Shown here one piece after another: positions 42,421-53,311 of a stretch of 64,000 nt of DNA. Below the pieces are notes generated by a model, which saw only the letters and a program-made list of their open reading frames with translations, was not told the DNA's origin and made no database searches. Source of the DNA: Pseudopithomyces maydicus (lineage: Eukaryota > Ascomycota > Dothideomycetes > Pleosporales > Didymosphaeriaceae); the NCBI GenBank assembly GCA_026873275.1, contig JANTUC010000003.1:992001-1056000 (forward strand). Direction: 5' to 3'. The stretch's first letter is position 1. Each line of letters begins with the position of its first letter. The translations under genes were made by a program, and so were the position numbers.

Positions 42421-45400
42421 ATGCCGGGTGTTACCAAGGCCCCCATGAAGCGCGTGCTCGGCGATGCTTCCTCCACCCGCCAGAACGTACAGGCGTCGCC
42501 CCGCTCCGCGAAGAAGATGAAGCTCGACAATGGTGCCGCCGCGCATGGCCGGGCACCCATAAAGATGGCCGGTGGCTCTTTCAATGCGAGCCAGCAGGAA
42601 AAGAGCCGCTTTGAAGAGGAGGTGCTGGAGAAGTTGACCCAGGACATCGAAGGACTGAAGCAGACCAACGCCGAACGGGACCAACAGTGGACAAGACCCC
42701 CTCTGCCGGACAACTTCAACGAGATGACTCATGGCGTCATAATGCAACAGATTGATGCCGAAGAGGGCGTGCTCCACGGCGGCCAGGGCACTGTCAAGCT
42801 CTTTGGTGTCACTGAGGTACCACTATCGTGACTCCCGCACTGCTTGTTCAATTCTAATCCTGTCTATTGTAGGGTGGCCACTCGGTGCTGTTCCACGTCA
42901 CCGACTTTTTACACTACTTTTACATCGCTGCGCCTCTAAACTTCCAAAAATCAGACTGCGAGCCGTTTCAAACCTACCTCGAATCTCAATGTCAAAAGGA
43001 GTTCAATCAATACTCGGCCGTGATACACTCGGTGCAGATGGCAATGAAAGAGAACATTCTCATGTTCCAGGGAAACCAGAAGAGCCCTTACTTGAAAATC
43101 ACCGTCAACGATCACAAGATGGTAACCCGTGTGCGGAGGCACGTACAGCAAGTAAACGCGAACTGGAAAGGCCTCTGGGGAAACATTTCGCCTCAAGATG
43201 GTCTGCTCACATTTGATAATATTCAATATGTGCAGCGCTTTATGGTGGACACAGGCGTAAGCTTGCCAACACACCCTACCAAGAATTTCGCTGACTCTGT
43301 AGATTGTCGGCATGTCGTGGGTAGAAGCCCCGATTGGAAAGTACAAGTTGATCGCTCCTCGAGACCAGCACTCCAACTGTCAGATCGAGGCACAGATTTC
43401 TTATCGAGATCTCATAGCACACCCCACCGATGGCGAATACTCCAAGAGTGCACCACTCCGTATACTTTCCGTGGATATTGAGTGCGCCGGCCGTAAAGGT
43501 ATCTTTCCCAAGGCCGAGATCGACCCTGTTATCCAGATAGCAAACGTCGTGACCCGGCTCGGAGAAGATAAACCGTTCGTTCGAAACGTCTTCTGTATGG
43601 ACACTGTCAGTCCCATCGCAGCAACTCAGCTTTTTTCATTCCAAGACGAGAAAGACATGTTGTTGAAGTGGCGTGACTTTCTGGAAGAAGTAGATCCAGA
43701 TGTCATAATCGGTTACAACACGTCTAACTTCGACTTTCCCTATCTCCTGGACCGGGCCAAACATCTGAAAGCTCAGAAATTTCCGTATTGGACAAGACTC
43801 AAGACCAAAGCCTCACAGCACACCAGTTCTAGATTTTCGAGTGCCCAGCTGGGGTCACGCGATACAAAACAAACAAACACCAACGGGCGTCTCCAGCTTG
43901 ATCTGCTACAGCTCATCCAACGAGATTACCACCTACGAAGTTACACTCTCAATGCTGTGTGCGCACACTTCTTGAAGGAGCAGAAAGAAGATGTCCATCA
44001 CAGCATGATCACTGAACTTCACAACGGCGACTCTAATTCTCGACGTAGATTGGCAGTGTACTGTTTGAAGGATGCATACCTACCTCAGCGACTGCTAGAC
44101 AAGCTCATGTGCCTTGTCAATTACACCGAAATGGCAAGAGTCACAGGCGTTCCTTTCAACTTTCTTCTCTCCCGTGGACAACAAGTCAGGTTCTTGAGTC
44201 AACTCTTTCGTAAAGCCCTCGAACAGAACCTGGTCATTCCGGATGAGGCTCACTCAGGTGGAGCCGATGGGGATTATGAGGGCGCAACCGTCATTGAACC
44301 CAAACGTGGCTATTACCAAATGCCCATCGCCACTCTCGATTTTGCCTCGCTGTATCCCAGTATCATGCAGGCCCATAATCTTTGCTACACAACCTTGTTG
44401 AACATGGACATCGTTACCAAATTGAAATTGAAGAAAGACGAAGACTATATTCAAACGCCAAATGGAGACCTGTTCTGCACCGCCAAAGTTCGTAAAGGTC
44501 TATTGTCCCAGATTTTAGAGGAATTGTTGGGTGCCCGTAAACGCGCAAAGAAAGACCTGTCCGTCGAGACAGATCCATTCAAGAAAGCTGTTCTGAACGG
44601 TCGTCAGCTGGCTTTGAAAGTCAGTGCGAATTCCGTATACGGTCTGACTGGCGCGACGAACGGAAAGCTACCTTGTCTTGCTATCGCCAGTAGTACCACG
44701 AGTTTCGGTCGTCAAATGATTGAGAAAACCAAGGCCGAAGTTGAAGCAAAGTACACTATTGCAAATGGATACAGTCATGATGCTGAAGTCGTTTACGGCG
44801 ACACAGATTCGGTCATGGTCAAGTTTGGTACACCAGACTTAGCTGAGGCGATGAAACTAGGCCAAGAAGCTGCCGATTACGTGTCTGGAAAATTTCTGAA
44901 GCCAATCAAACTTGAGTTTGAAAAGGTTTACTATCCATACCTTCTCATCAACAAAAAGCGCTACGCAGGTCTATATTGGACAAATCCAGACAAGTGGGAC
45001 AAAATGGACACGAAAGGTATCGAAACTGTCCGGCGTGATAATTGCCGCCTTGTTCAGACTGTCATTGAGACGTCGTTACGCATGTTGTTAATCGACAAGG
45101 ACCCCGAGGGCGCCCAAGAGTGAGTGTGCTCTCGAATATGTATATTCGTTTGCTAATTCTTTCCCAGGTTCGTAAAGGATACCATTGCCGATTTGCTCCA
45201 GAACAGGATAGACATGTCTAATCTTGTCATCACCAAAGCCCTTACCAAAGAAGAGAACGAATCCGGTAAAGGCGGTTACCAAAATAAACAGGCCCACCAC
45301 GAACTCGCTGAGCGCATGAAGAAACGCGACGCCGGATCTGCCCCAGCACTTGGAGACCGTGTCGCTTATGTCATGATCAAAGGTGCCGCTGGCGCCAAAA

Positions 45401-45927
45401 ACTACGAAAAGTCTGAAGACCCGCTATATGTGCTGGAGAACAACATTCCCATTGACGTGAAGTATTACCTCGACAACCAGCTCGCGAAGCCGCTAGGTCG
45501 TATTTTCGAACCAGTTATTGGTGAGAAGAAGGCCAATAGTTTGCTTACTGGCGAGCATACACGTTCGATCTCAGTCGCGGCGCCTACTATGGGCGGGCTG
45601 ATGAAGTTCACTAAAAAGACGCAAACGTGCATGGGATGCAAAAAGCCGCTCACTAGTGCGGATGAGAAGGATGGCGCAGTGTGTAAAGATTGCAGACCGC
45701 GTATTGGCGAGCTGTACCATAAAACCCTCTCTAAGGTCAGTGAATTGGAAGTGCGTTTCGCGAGGCTGTGGACACAGTGTCAGCGATGTCAGGGCAGTTT
45801 GCACTGCGAAGTGATTTGCTCAAGCAGAGACTGTCCCATTTTTTATATGCGGATGAAGGCCAGAAAGGACGTGGAGGATTCGGGCAAAGAGCTGGTGAGG
45901 TTCGATAACGACGCTGCGCTGTGGTAA
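42421..45927 (+). CDS. POL3: DNA polymerase delta catalytic subunit
   Basis: Predicted 1118 residues, family B polymerase of the lagging-strand replisome, nuclear. Exons 42421-42816, 42873-43256, 43303-45119, 45168-45927; introns 56, 46 and 48 bp, phases 0, 0 and 2. Exonuclease motif I is SVDIECAG (D-x-E, about 317); IIGYNTSNFDFPYL holds ExoII. Polymerase motif A DFASLYPSIM (about 605), motif B KVSANSVYGLTGA (about 698), motif C VYGDTDSV (about 757). The C-terminus has CysA (CMGCKKP...CKDC, a zinc site) and CysB (CQRCQGSLHCEVICSSRDC), which in yeast binds a 4Fe-4S cluster and the B subunit. A basic N-terminus (MKRVLGD...KKMK) looks like a nuclear signal. All catalytic residues are intact. Confidence 0.97.
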
Positions 45928-46976
45928 AGGTTCGTCAATGCGATAGTACAGGCGTCAGTGTTTTGCAGCGTTTTCTTCGGACATTGGATACTCGGAGTTC
46001 ATGAAGGTGGCAAGACGTGAAGGATTTCAAGGATACCAGCGCTAAGGCAGCATAATATTTGTCCATAACAATTGTATATCACCATGTTGGCTGTATGAGC
46101 TTATGATATAACTTGAGACTGAGCATGAATCTGGTGACATCTACCGAAGCCGGAGAAGCTAAACTAAAACGAACTATGCCCATCAGATAAGATGGTCGAT
46201 TGATAAGATTTTCATCTGCCAAGTACACCATCTCCACTCCTCCAACCTCGAACCGTCACTTCGCTCATCTCCGTTACCTACATCTGGCCTTGAAGCCTCG
46301 GAACTGCAGGTATCTATTGGCATGGCAGACATGGGTCTTCAGCTCGGCACCCGTGGTCATACGATTTACATATCTTGACCTCAACAAAGGAGGGCATGAA
46401 TCACTCTAATTTAGGCTTCATAAACGGCAACGGCGTCATCTAACTATTGTATCAGTACCCAATTTTTCCATTTAATGATCAATGTTTTGTTTTGTGTTTT
46501 TGGAAAGCGGCAGTAGAGTAGCTGACTGGATGAAAACGGATAATGGATCAAAAGCTGTCAACCCCTCTCGTGACGAATGATCAATATACAATCTAGGAGG
46601 CTATGGACGCATTCCCTGACTAAACTACATTGGGACGGGTCTGAGCTACATCTGATACCCCGAGAGCAAGCAACCACAGCGATGAAAGATTTTGGTGGCT
46701 AGATATTCCTGTCCATCAATCAGATTAGATGCCGCGGGAAAAATCTGCCGCGCCTAGAACTTCCTGTCTATACAGGGTAAGGTCTTAAGTCGGTTAGAAG
46801 CTTAGTGCATGGCGCGTCTTGTCTACTCACGCCATGGCCTCCAATCCTGCGCTAGATTCTACCCAAAGTCTCAATGATATGTGTATTTCTATGACTTTAA
46901 AAGCTCAGCATTGCGGCACAACGATTCCCGCCATTCCAAACTGTCCTGCAAACTTCTGGTGCTGGGTTGAACAGCA
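45928..46976. promoter_or_regulatory. Upstream region of the siderophore transporter gene
   Basis: 1.05 kb with the 3' flank of POL3 and the promoter of the MFS gene. GATA motifs cluster at 46182-46207. The remaining sequence shows no gene; short frames at 46200-46409 are chance. Confidence 0.45.
46182..46190 (+). promoter_or_regulatory. SreA-type GATA site (ATCAGATAA)
   Basis: ATCAGATAA matches the ATCWGATAA consensus of fungal iron-regulating GATA repressors (SreA/Sre/Urbs1) and is followed by GATAAG at 46202. It lies 787 bp upstream of the siderophore transporter ATG. Distance is long, and 9-bp matches also occur by chance (one at 15492 sits in an intron), so this is suggestive only. Confidence 0.4.
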
Positions 46977-48956
46977 ATGACTTCTCCGAAGACGGCCCAA
47001 GAGCCGCAGTCCATCCCTGCAGCTACCACTACTCAGGATTCAGACACTCCCGTATCAATCATCAATATACACCCAGAGAAAGGGAACGATACAGAAGCTC
47101 ATGTCGAGTCCGAAAGTCTCAAGCCTTTGCCAGAGCTAGTACCAGATCTTGACGCACAACATGGTATCCAAAAGATAGAAGCTGTTACTTTGTCCTGGAG
47201 CAAGGCATCTCTTGCTGCTCTCTTGGTAAAGTACGTTTTTCCCCAATTCAAATTCCAACAATTTACACTAGTATCGAAGCAAAGATGTTAACTGTTGCGC
47301 AGCATATGGCTTATATTCCTGACAAATGGATTTCGGGCTTCAATTCTCTACGGACTAACACCCTATGTAACGAGTGACTTTCAATCACACTCGCTACTGA
47401 CAGTTATCGGTATCGTTTCCGATGCCATGACCGCTGCCGTGTACATTCCAATGGCCAAGCTCCTCGACGTGTGGGGTCGAGCTGAAGGCTTTTTGTTGAT
47501 GGTCGGGTCTGCTACAATGGGCGTCATTTTGATGGCTACGTCGCACAATCTCGCTACTTTCTGTGCGGCTCAGGTAGGATAGAACCCTGTATATCCATAT
47601 ATGATATTTTGGATTAACCTGGCTAGGTGTTCTATTCGATTGGCTTTTCAGGCATCATCTACACCGTGGCTGTCCTCGCGGCGGATGTCACTTCGTTGAA
47701 GAACCGAGGCTTGGCTTTCGCTTTCACGTCGTCGCCCTACATGATTACAGCATTCGCGGGGTCGAAGGCTGCGGAGTCTTTCCTTATGGACGTAAAGAAT
47801 TGGAGGTGGGGGTTTGGCGCTTTTGCCATCATTGTCCCCTGCGTTACTCTACCTCTGTTTGTGTTATTGAAGTTACAACTCCGGAAAGCAGAGAAGAAAG
47901 GTTTGATAATGGAAGAGGTCAAGAATAAATGGACACTGGATAGATTGTGGAACAACATCGGTGCATTCGACCGTAAGTCAACCATCTCCTTGCTATGACG
48001 ATGTGTGGTCTCTAACAATAGTAGTTCCTGGTGTCATCTTATTCGCGGGTGGTCTTACGGTGTTTCTTCTTCCTTTTACTCTCGCGACACATGCTCCAAA
48101 GGGCTGGAAGACTGATTACATCATAGCCATGATTGTCGTTGGAGTGGTCGTTCTAGTTGGCTTTGGCTTCTATGAAACCTACGTCGCCAAAGAACCCTTC
48201 CTCCGCAACAAATTTCTCCTCGACCGTTCCGTCATCGGAGCTTGCCTCATCGACATGACATATCAAGTATCCTACTATTGCTGGAACAGCTACTTCTCGT
48301 CCTTCTTACAAGTCGTGTGTAACTTGTCGGTCGCAGAGGCCGGCTATGTAAACAGCACATTCCAGGTGGTATCTGGTGTCCTCTTATTCATCGTTGGATA
48401 CCTTATCCGCCGAACCGGAAGGTTCAAATGGCTTTTCTACGTCACGGTTCCAATCTATACCTTTGGCCTTGGACTGATGATCTACTTCCGACAGCCAAAC
48501 GTCAAAGTTGGCTACATAGTCATGTGCGAGATTTTCATCTCCATCGGCGGGTCTGTCTTTATCCTCCTGGTTCAACTGGCTTGTCTGGCTGCAGTCGACC
48601 ATCAATTTGTTGCAGCGGTTCTGGCGTTGTTATACGTAAGTGGCACAGTCGGAGGTGCAATCGGCAATGCGATAAGTGGAGCAATTTGGACAAACACTTT
48701 CTTGAGCGCACTGCAAAAGAGATTACCAGAAAGCGCACTGCCAGATGTGATGACGATCTATTCGAGCTTGCCAGCGCAGTTATCGTACCCCGTTGGTAGC
48801 GTGGAGCGCATTGCAATACAAGAGGCGTATGGTTATGGCCAGGCGAGAATGTTGGCTGCTGGCGTGGGCATATTCGGACTAGCATTCATTTGGATGTTTT
48901 TGATCCGAAATATCGACGTCTCGCAGAAGAGACAGACCAGAGGCGTGGTTTTTTAG
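46977..48956 (+). CDS. Siderophore-iron transporter, MFS (SIT1/MirB-like)
   Basis: Predicted 600-residue plasma-membrane MFS protein of the siderophore-transporter group (14 membrane segments). Exons 46977-47230, 47303-47573, 47627-47972, 48025-48956; introns 72, 53 and 52 bp, phases 2, 0 and 1. A ~70-residue polar N-terminus ends in GIQKIEAVTLSW, the family's I-x-x-x-E-A-x-T-x-x-W lead-in. Then IWLIFLTNGFRASILYGLTPY, AAVYIPMAKLLDVWGRAEGF (MFS motif A region), KNRGLAFAFTSSPYMITAF, AGPKA-like EAGYVNS and GGAIGNAISGAIW. The C-terminus is short. Expected to import ferri-siderophores when iron is scarce. The next gene downstream, an HXXXD acyltransferase, lies on the same strand. Confidence 0.9.
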
Positions 48957-49778
48957 AGAAGAGTCTTGCAAGGTGTGGGCAGAAATTTCACTCAGTTAGA
49001 AATACGACATAGTTACTACAATGACTCACGATGAGCAACCCATGTCAATAACTCCGATAAGATAAATTATTTTGTGAATGGCCTCGTTGAGTCAGATTTC
49101 AATCCGCTGGAAGGGAAATCCATCCCCCTGGGAATTGTCCACCACCACGCCTGATGTCAGCAGTTCCTCCAATATTGATCGAATCGTTCAGTGTTTCTAT
49201 ATGGTGGTAGTTATTCGACAAAACACTGTCCTTGATACAACCAGACAATCGGGGTCTACATAACGTTATCCTGCTTGTGAGTCATCAAAAGATCTGCAGG
49301 TGCTCTGCAGATTCTCTGCAAAGATAATCAGGATAGTGTTGATGTGACAAAGGGCCAAGCTTGCCAGATCAAGAGCCACCTGCGCTTTCAGCTGGACTTG
49401 GTCCTACTGTAGCAGGAATAGTGCGTGCTTGTCGCCTTTCGCCCTAACCCCTTGTCGCACGAGAATAATCTGTAGTCCACTCACCCCAACACGCACTATC
49501 TTATGATCAAAAATATGAGTGGTGCTTCCCAAACAATTTTCTGTATAACGTGAAGCTATTTCACTTTTAGATTAAGCGGGGGCGTAGAACGGGGCGCTAA
49601 GCGAGGTCTGGTAAATGTTGCGTTCTTACGTTGACTCAACGCGGCTCAAACAGTCGCACACCGCTTACTGCGCCGTAACTCCTGAAAAGTTAATATCCTG
49701 TAGCTTCGCTCTGATATCACAACATTACACCTTCAGTTTTGTCCCCTTTAGTGAAATTGTGCAGCAAATCATATCGAA
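48957..49778. promoter_or_regulatory. Upstream region of the acyltransferase gene
   Basis: 822 bp between two plus-strand genes. GATAAGATAA occurs at about 49057-49066. No gene or repeat of note. Confidence 0.4.
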
Positions 49779-51340
49779 ATGGTGGCTTCAAAAGTGCGCT
49801 CGCCTAGGATCGATGAGGTGACTGGGGATAGAATACTTCCTCTACGCTTTATGGACTCAAGCGAGGTTTTCACAAAGATAGCTTTGGACTTCACATTGCG
49901 CTTCGACGATGTTTTAGACCCCGATAAACTCCGTCTCTCCTTGGAACGTTTGTTTCAAATCGGCAATTGGCATCAGCTAGGAGCGCGTTACAAGAAGAAT
50001 GTCAGTTGTGGGGGTCACTTATTGTCATTCCGATAAGGCGTTGAACTGGGACTTTCTGCTGATAGAGATAACAGGCCAAAGGGAAGCTTGAGGTTCATAT
50101 ACCTCAGAAATATGACTCGAACCGGCCTGCCATTATGTTTTCTCATGACAATCGTCAGGAAAGTATTCGCGAGAACGAATTGACGAAGCGGCTGCCACAA
50201 CACGCCAAAGTTTCGCATCCTACAATCTATGAAGATAGTGGCAACTTCACAAGCCTCGTAACCCGGTCAGACCGGCCGACCAAAATGAAAGAGTGGATCG
50301 ATAGAGACCACCCTGGACTCTCTGTTCACGTAACCTCGTTTACCGACGCGACTCTGGTGACTCTGAGCTGGTCCCACGTTCTCTTCGATGCCTTAGGCCG
50401 ACAGAGCTTTCTCAATGCTTGGCTGGCTGTTCTAGACGGTAGGGATGACGATGTTATGGACTTTATACCCTATGAGGAGGACCCAATTGTCAGCCTCGCC
50501 GAAGGCGGTAAACCCTGGGAACACATCCATTATGGACGCGCCTTGGCCGGAGTTTGGTACATCTTGTTCATCATTTGCTTTATATACGAGATTGTGGTTC
50601 ACAAGAAGGAGGCGGGAAGGATAATTCGTTTCCCTGGGTCCTGGGTGGACGACCTCAGGAACCGCGCAATGGATGAATTACGGGCAAAAGGTTTGGCTGA
50701 GAAAGACGTCTTTCTCAGTCATGGAGATGTGCTGCTTGCTTTTTGGTGTAAGACAACATTATCGGCGCAGCACATACGATCCGGTCGGCCTGTGCACATC
50801 ATCAACGCGATGAACGTTCGCGGAGTGTCAGAGCACATTCCACTCCCAGACAAATCTGCTTACATCGGCAATGCTGTTCTCAGTGCGACCATATTGACTG
50901 ACACGGCTGAACTCTACAACTCAAGTGTAGGCGAGGTCGCATACTTGATAAGAGAGAACTTGAAGAAGCAAAGAACTCCCGAGCAGATCCAAGCAATGTG
51001 TGCATGGCAACTTGAGAATTTCAACAAAGGTGCCAGCTCACCTATGCCGGGTTCTTGGAACCAAATGATCTTCTCGTGGTCTAACTGGTCTCGTGCCGGA
51101 TTTTTCGACTTGGACTTCTCCGCTGCCGTCACAAAAACCGGCCTCCAGACGCGCGAAAGAAATAATAAAGTTGGAAGGCCTAGTTTGGTATTCACGAATG
51201 GGCACACAGATGGTCTTAGCATTAGGAATGGAGGTCCATTGATGGGCAAAGACGCAAATGGAGATTGGTGGCTCGTCTGGGTCATGAGAGCAGAAGCGTG
51301 GCCCGAGGTTGAGAAGGCATTCGAATCATTGAGGAATTAA
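49779..51340 (+). CDS. HXXXD (transferase-family/BAHD-like) acyltransferase
   Basis: Predicted 495 residues. Exons 49779-50000 and 50075-51340, phase 0; the donor is the weaker GTCAGT and the acceptor AACAG. The catalytic HxxxD is in LSWSHVLFDALG; the first half opens RILPLRFMDSSEVF, and EEDPI, VFLSHGDVLLAFWCK and NAMNVRG mark the fold. A hydrophobic stretch, AGVWYILFIICFIYEIVVH, lies mid-chain, as is common in fungal relatives, and suggests membrane contact. The DFGWG-like second motif of plant BAHD enzymes is not evident; FFDLDFSAAV sits in its place. Fungal members acylate secondary metabolites. Standing next to a siderophore transporter, it could modify a siderophore, but that is only a neighbourhood argument. 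Confidence 0.85.
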
Positions 51341-51847
51341 CATGGGTGTTTGTGAAATGGTGCACATTAGTCACTGTGCTGCCAACATTGTCATCGTCGG
51401 CTTATTTTTCTTAGTCATAGGATCTGAAGTTCAATATAATCATCGTGTACTTGATGCAGATAAATGTTCCTTTTTGCACAGATGTAGGTGCAAGTTAGCT
51501 ATTCGTTCCTGTTAGTACTGACTGTCATGTTCAAATGCTCTCTTCAATGCTTAAACATAGTCGATCAAGACCTGGACAGTCACGATACCAGGTAGAGATG
51601 GAAATGAGATGAGGAACATGTACCAACCGTTTTCAGGTTTACTTCAACAGCTGACCATAATAGCTCAGTAAATGGTCTACTTCAAACATCAATAGCGATG
51701 GAAGGGGAGCTGATGCCGCATGCACCTGCATTTAGCCTTAACCGAATGAAGATAGCCCGAGCGGCCCTATGCTGACTAACCGGAAACTTTCAGCATCGCA
51801 ACACGCCTGCGCATATCACCGTATCCAGCTCCCAGTGCGCCAACACA

Positions 51848-53311
51848 ATGCCTCCTCGGCTCAAGGCTCTCCGCCTGGCCTCGTCGGCCCTTCAAAGGCC
51901 AACCGCATGCTCGATTAGCGCCCCCTCCTCGCCCCAGCGCAGCAGCGCTCCGCCTCGATCCTTTCGTCGCTCTCCGACACGAAAGGCGCGTACAAGAAGA
52001 AGATCCGCAAAGGTCGTGGTCCAGCTTCAGGAAAGGGAAAGACGGCAGGGAGAGGTCAAAAGGGTCAACATGCACACGGAAAGGTGCCAGCAGGGTTTCA
52101 GGGTGGACAGACGCCGCTGAGCATCACGAAGCCGGAGAGGGGGAGGGACAAATACAACCCGTGAGTGGTGTTCAATTGTCATCGTACCATGGCATTTGGA
52201 TGTCAGATGGACTCTTTGTGGCCCAATGGGGGTTGAGGGGTAACCTTGCAAAGGCTGAAGACTGACGGTGTGGCTCTAGGTTCAAGGTGGAAATGTCACC
52301 CATCAACCTCGACCGCATACAGTCCTGGATTGACCAAGGCCGACTTGATCCCTTGCAGCCGATTACAATGAAGGAACTCAACCGATCACGGTGCTTACAC
52401 GGCGTCAAGAGGCATGGTGTAAAGCTGCTTGGCAAGGTATGTCTCTGCCTTCCCTCACATCTTCGCACTGCCCATTCATCCTACGAACGGTCAAGCTCGG
52501 GGTCAGCAACATATAACAAAGCGCATGCGCTTTGCGGTTAAATCTGTCATGCTGCAAGCCTTGCTGCAAGCCTCGCGCCAAATCCTTCGGCGAGCTCCTA
52601 CGGCCACCTCTAAGAACCCAACCCAACCCCGAACCCCAAATATGGCCTTCCCCTGCTGCATGCATTCATGACTCTCGCTTGGTCAACGCCCACCCTGAAC
52701 ATCGTGTGCTACCGTCTCACCTCACTCTCCACATATATCGCTCCTTTACTAACCTACTACTCATCCGACAGGACGCCGATCAGCTGAACTCCGCAATCCA
52801 CATCATCGTCTCGCGCGCCTCTGCCACGGCAATCGCCCGTGTCGAAGCCCTCGGCGGCTCCGTCACCACGCGCTTCTACTCTCCTACATCGGTCAAGCGC
52901 GTATTGAGCGGGGAGTCGCATCCCATCATATCGTTGCAGGCTGACGTCGACCTTATCGACAAGGCTGCGCAGTACAAGCCATCCAAGAGCATCCTTGCGA
53001 CTAATGTGGTTAAGAACCTAAAGGCTGCACACGCGAACCCGGATACGCCGCTGGAAGTGAAGAACGAGGCGTTGCGCGCCGTCATGGCCCAAGTCAGTAC
53101 CAAATACAAGTACAGACTGCCCGATGCGACGGCGAGAAAGGACATAGAATACTACCGCGACCCGGCACACAGAGGTTATCTGAGCCACTTGGTCAAGGAA
53201 GGCGAGAGCCCAAGTTTGTTCTTCAAGAAACCAGGTGAGGCCAAGGACAGGAAGAGCCAGGCCGCAAGGAGAGAGGCCGCGAAGGCAAGTGCCGAGAACA
53301 GGCTCTTCTAG
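51848..53311 (+). CDS. MRPL10: Mitochondrial large-subunit ribosomal protein uL15m, with apparent 1-nt frameshift
   Basis: About 336 residues, exons 51848-52160, 52280-52436, 52772-53311 (introns 119 and an unusually long 335 bp). The N-terminus (MPPRLKALRLASSALQRP) is a mitochondrial targeting sequence. The uL15 core follows in another frame: ASILSSLSDTKGAYKKKIRK, GRGPASGKGKTAGRGQKGQH, VPAGFQGGQTPL, then VKLLGK-DADQL and IIVSRASATAIARVEALGG. The frames join if one base is added at the C run 51921-51925; no intron can explain the shift, and the gene should be essential, so an assembly error is likely. The C-terminal ~140 residues are the fungal mitochondrial extension. Symbol follows yeast usage for uL15m. 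Confidence 0.88.
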
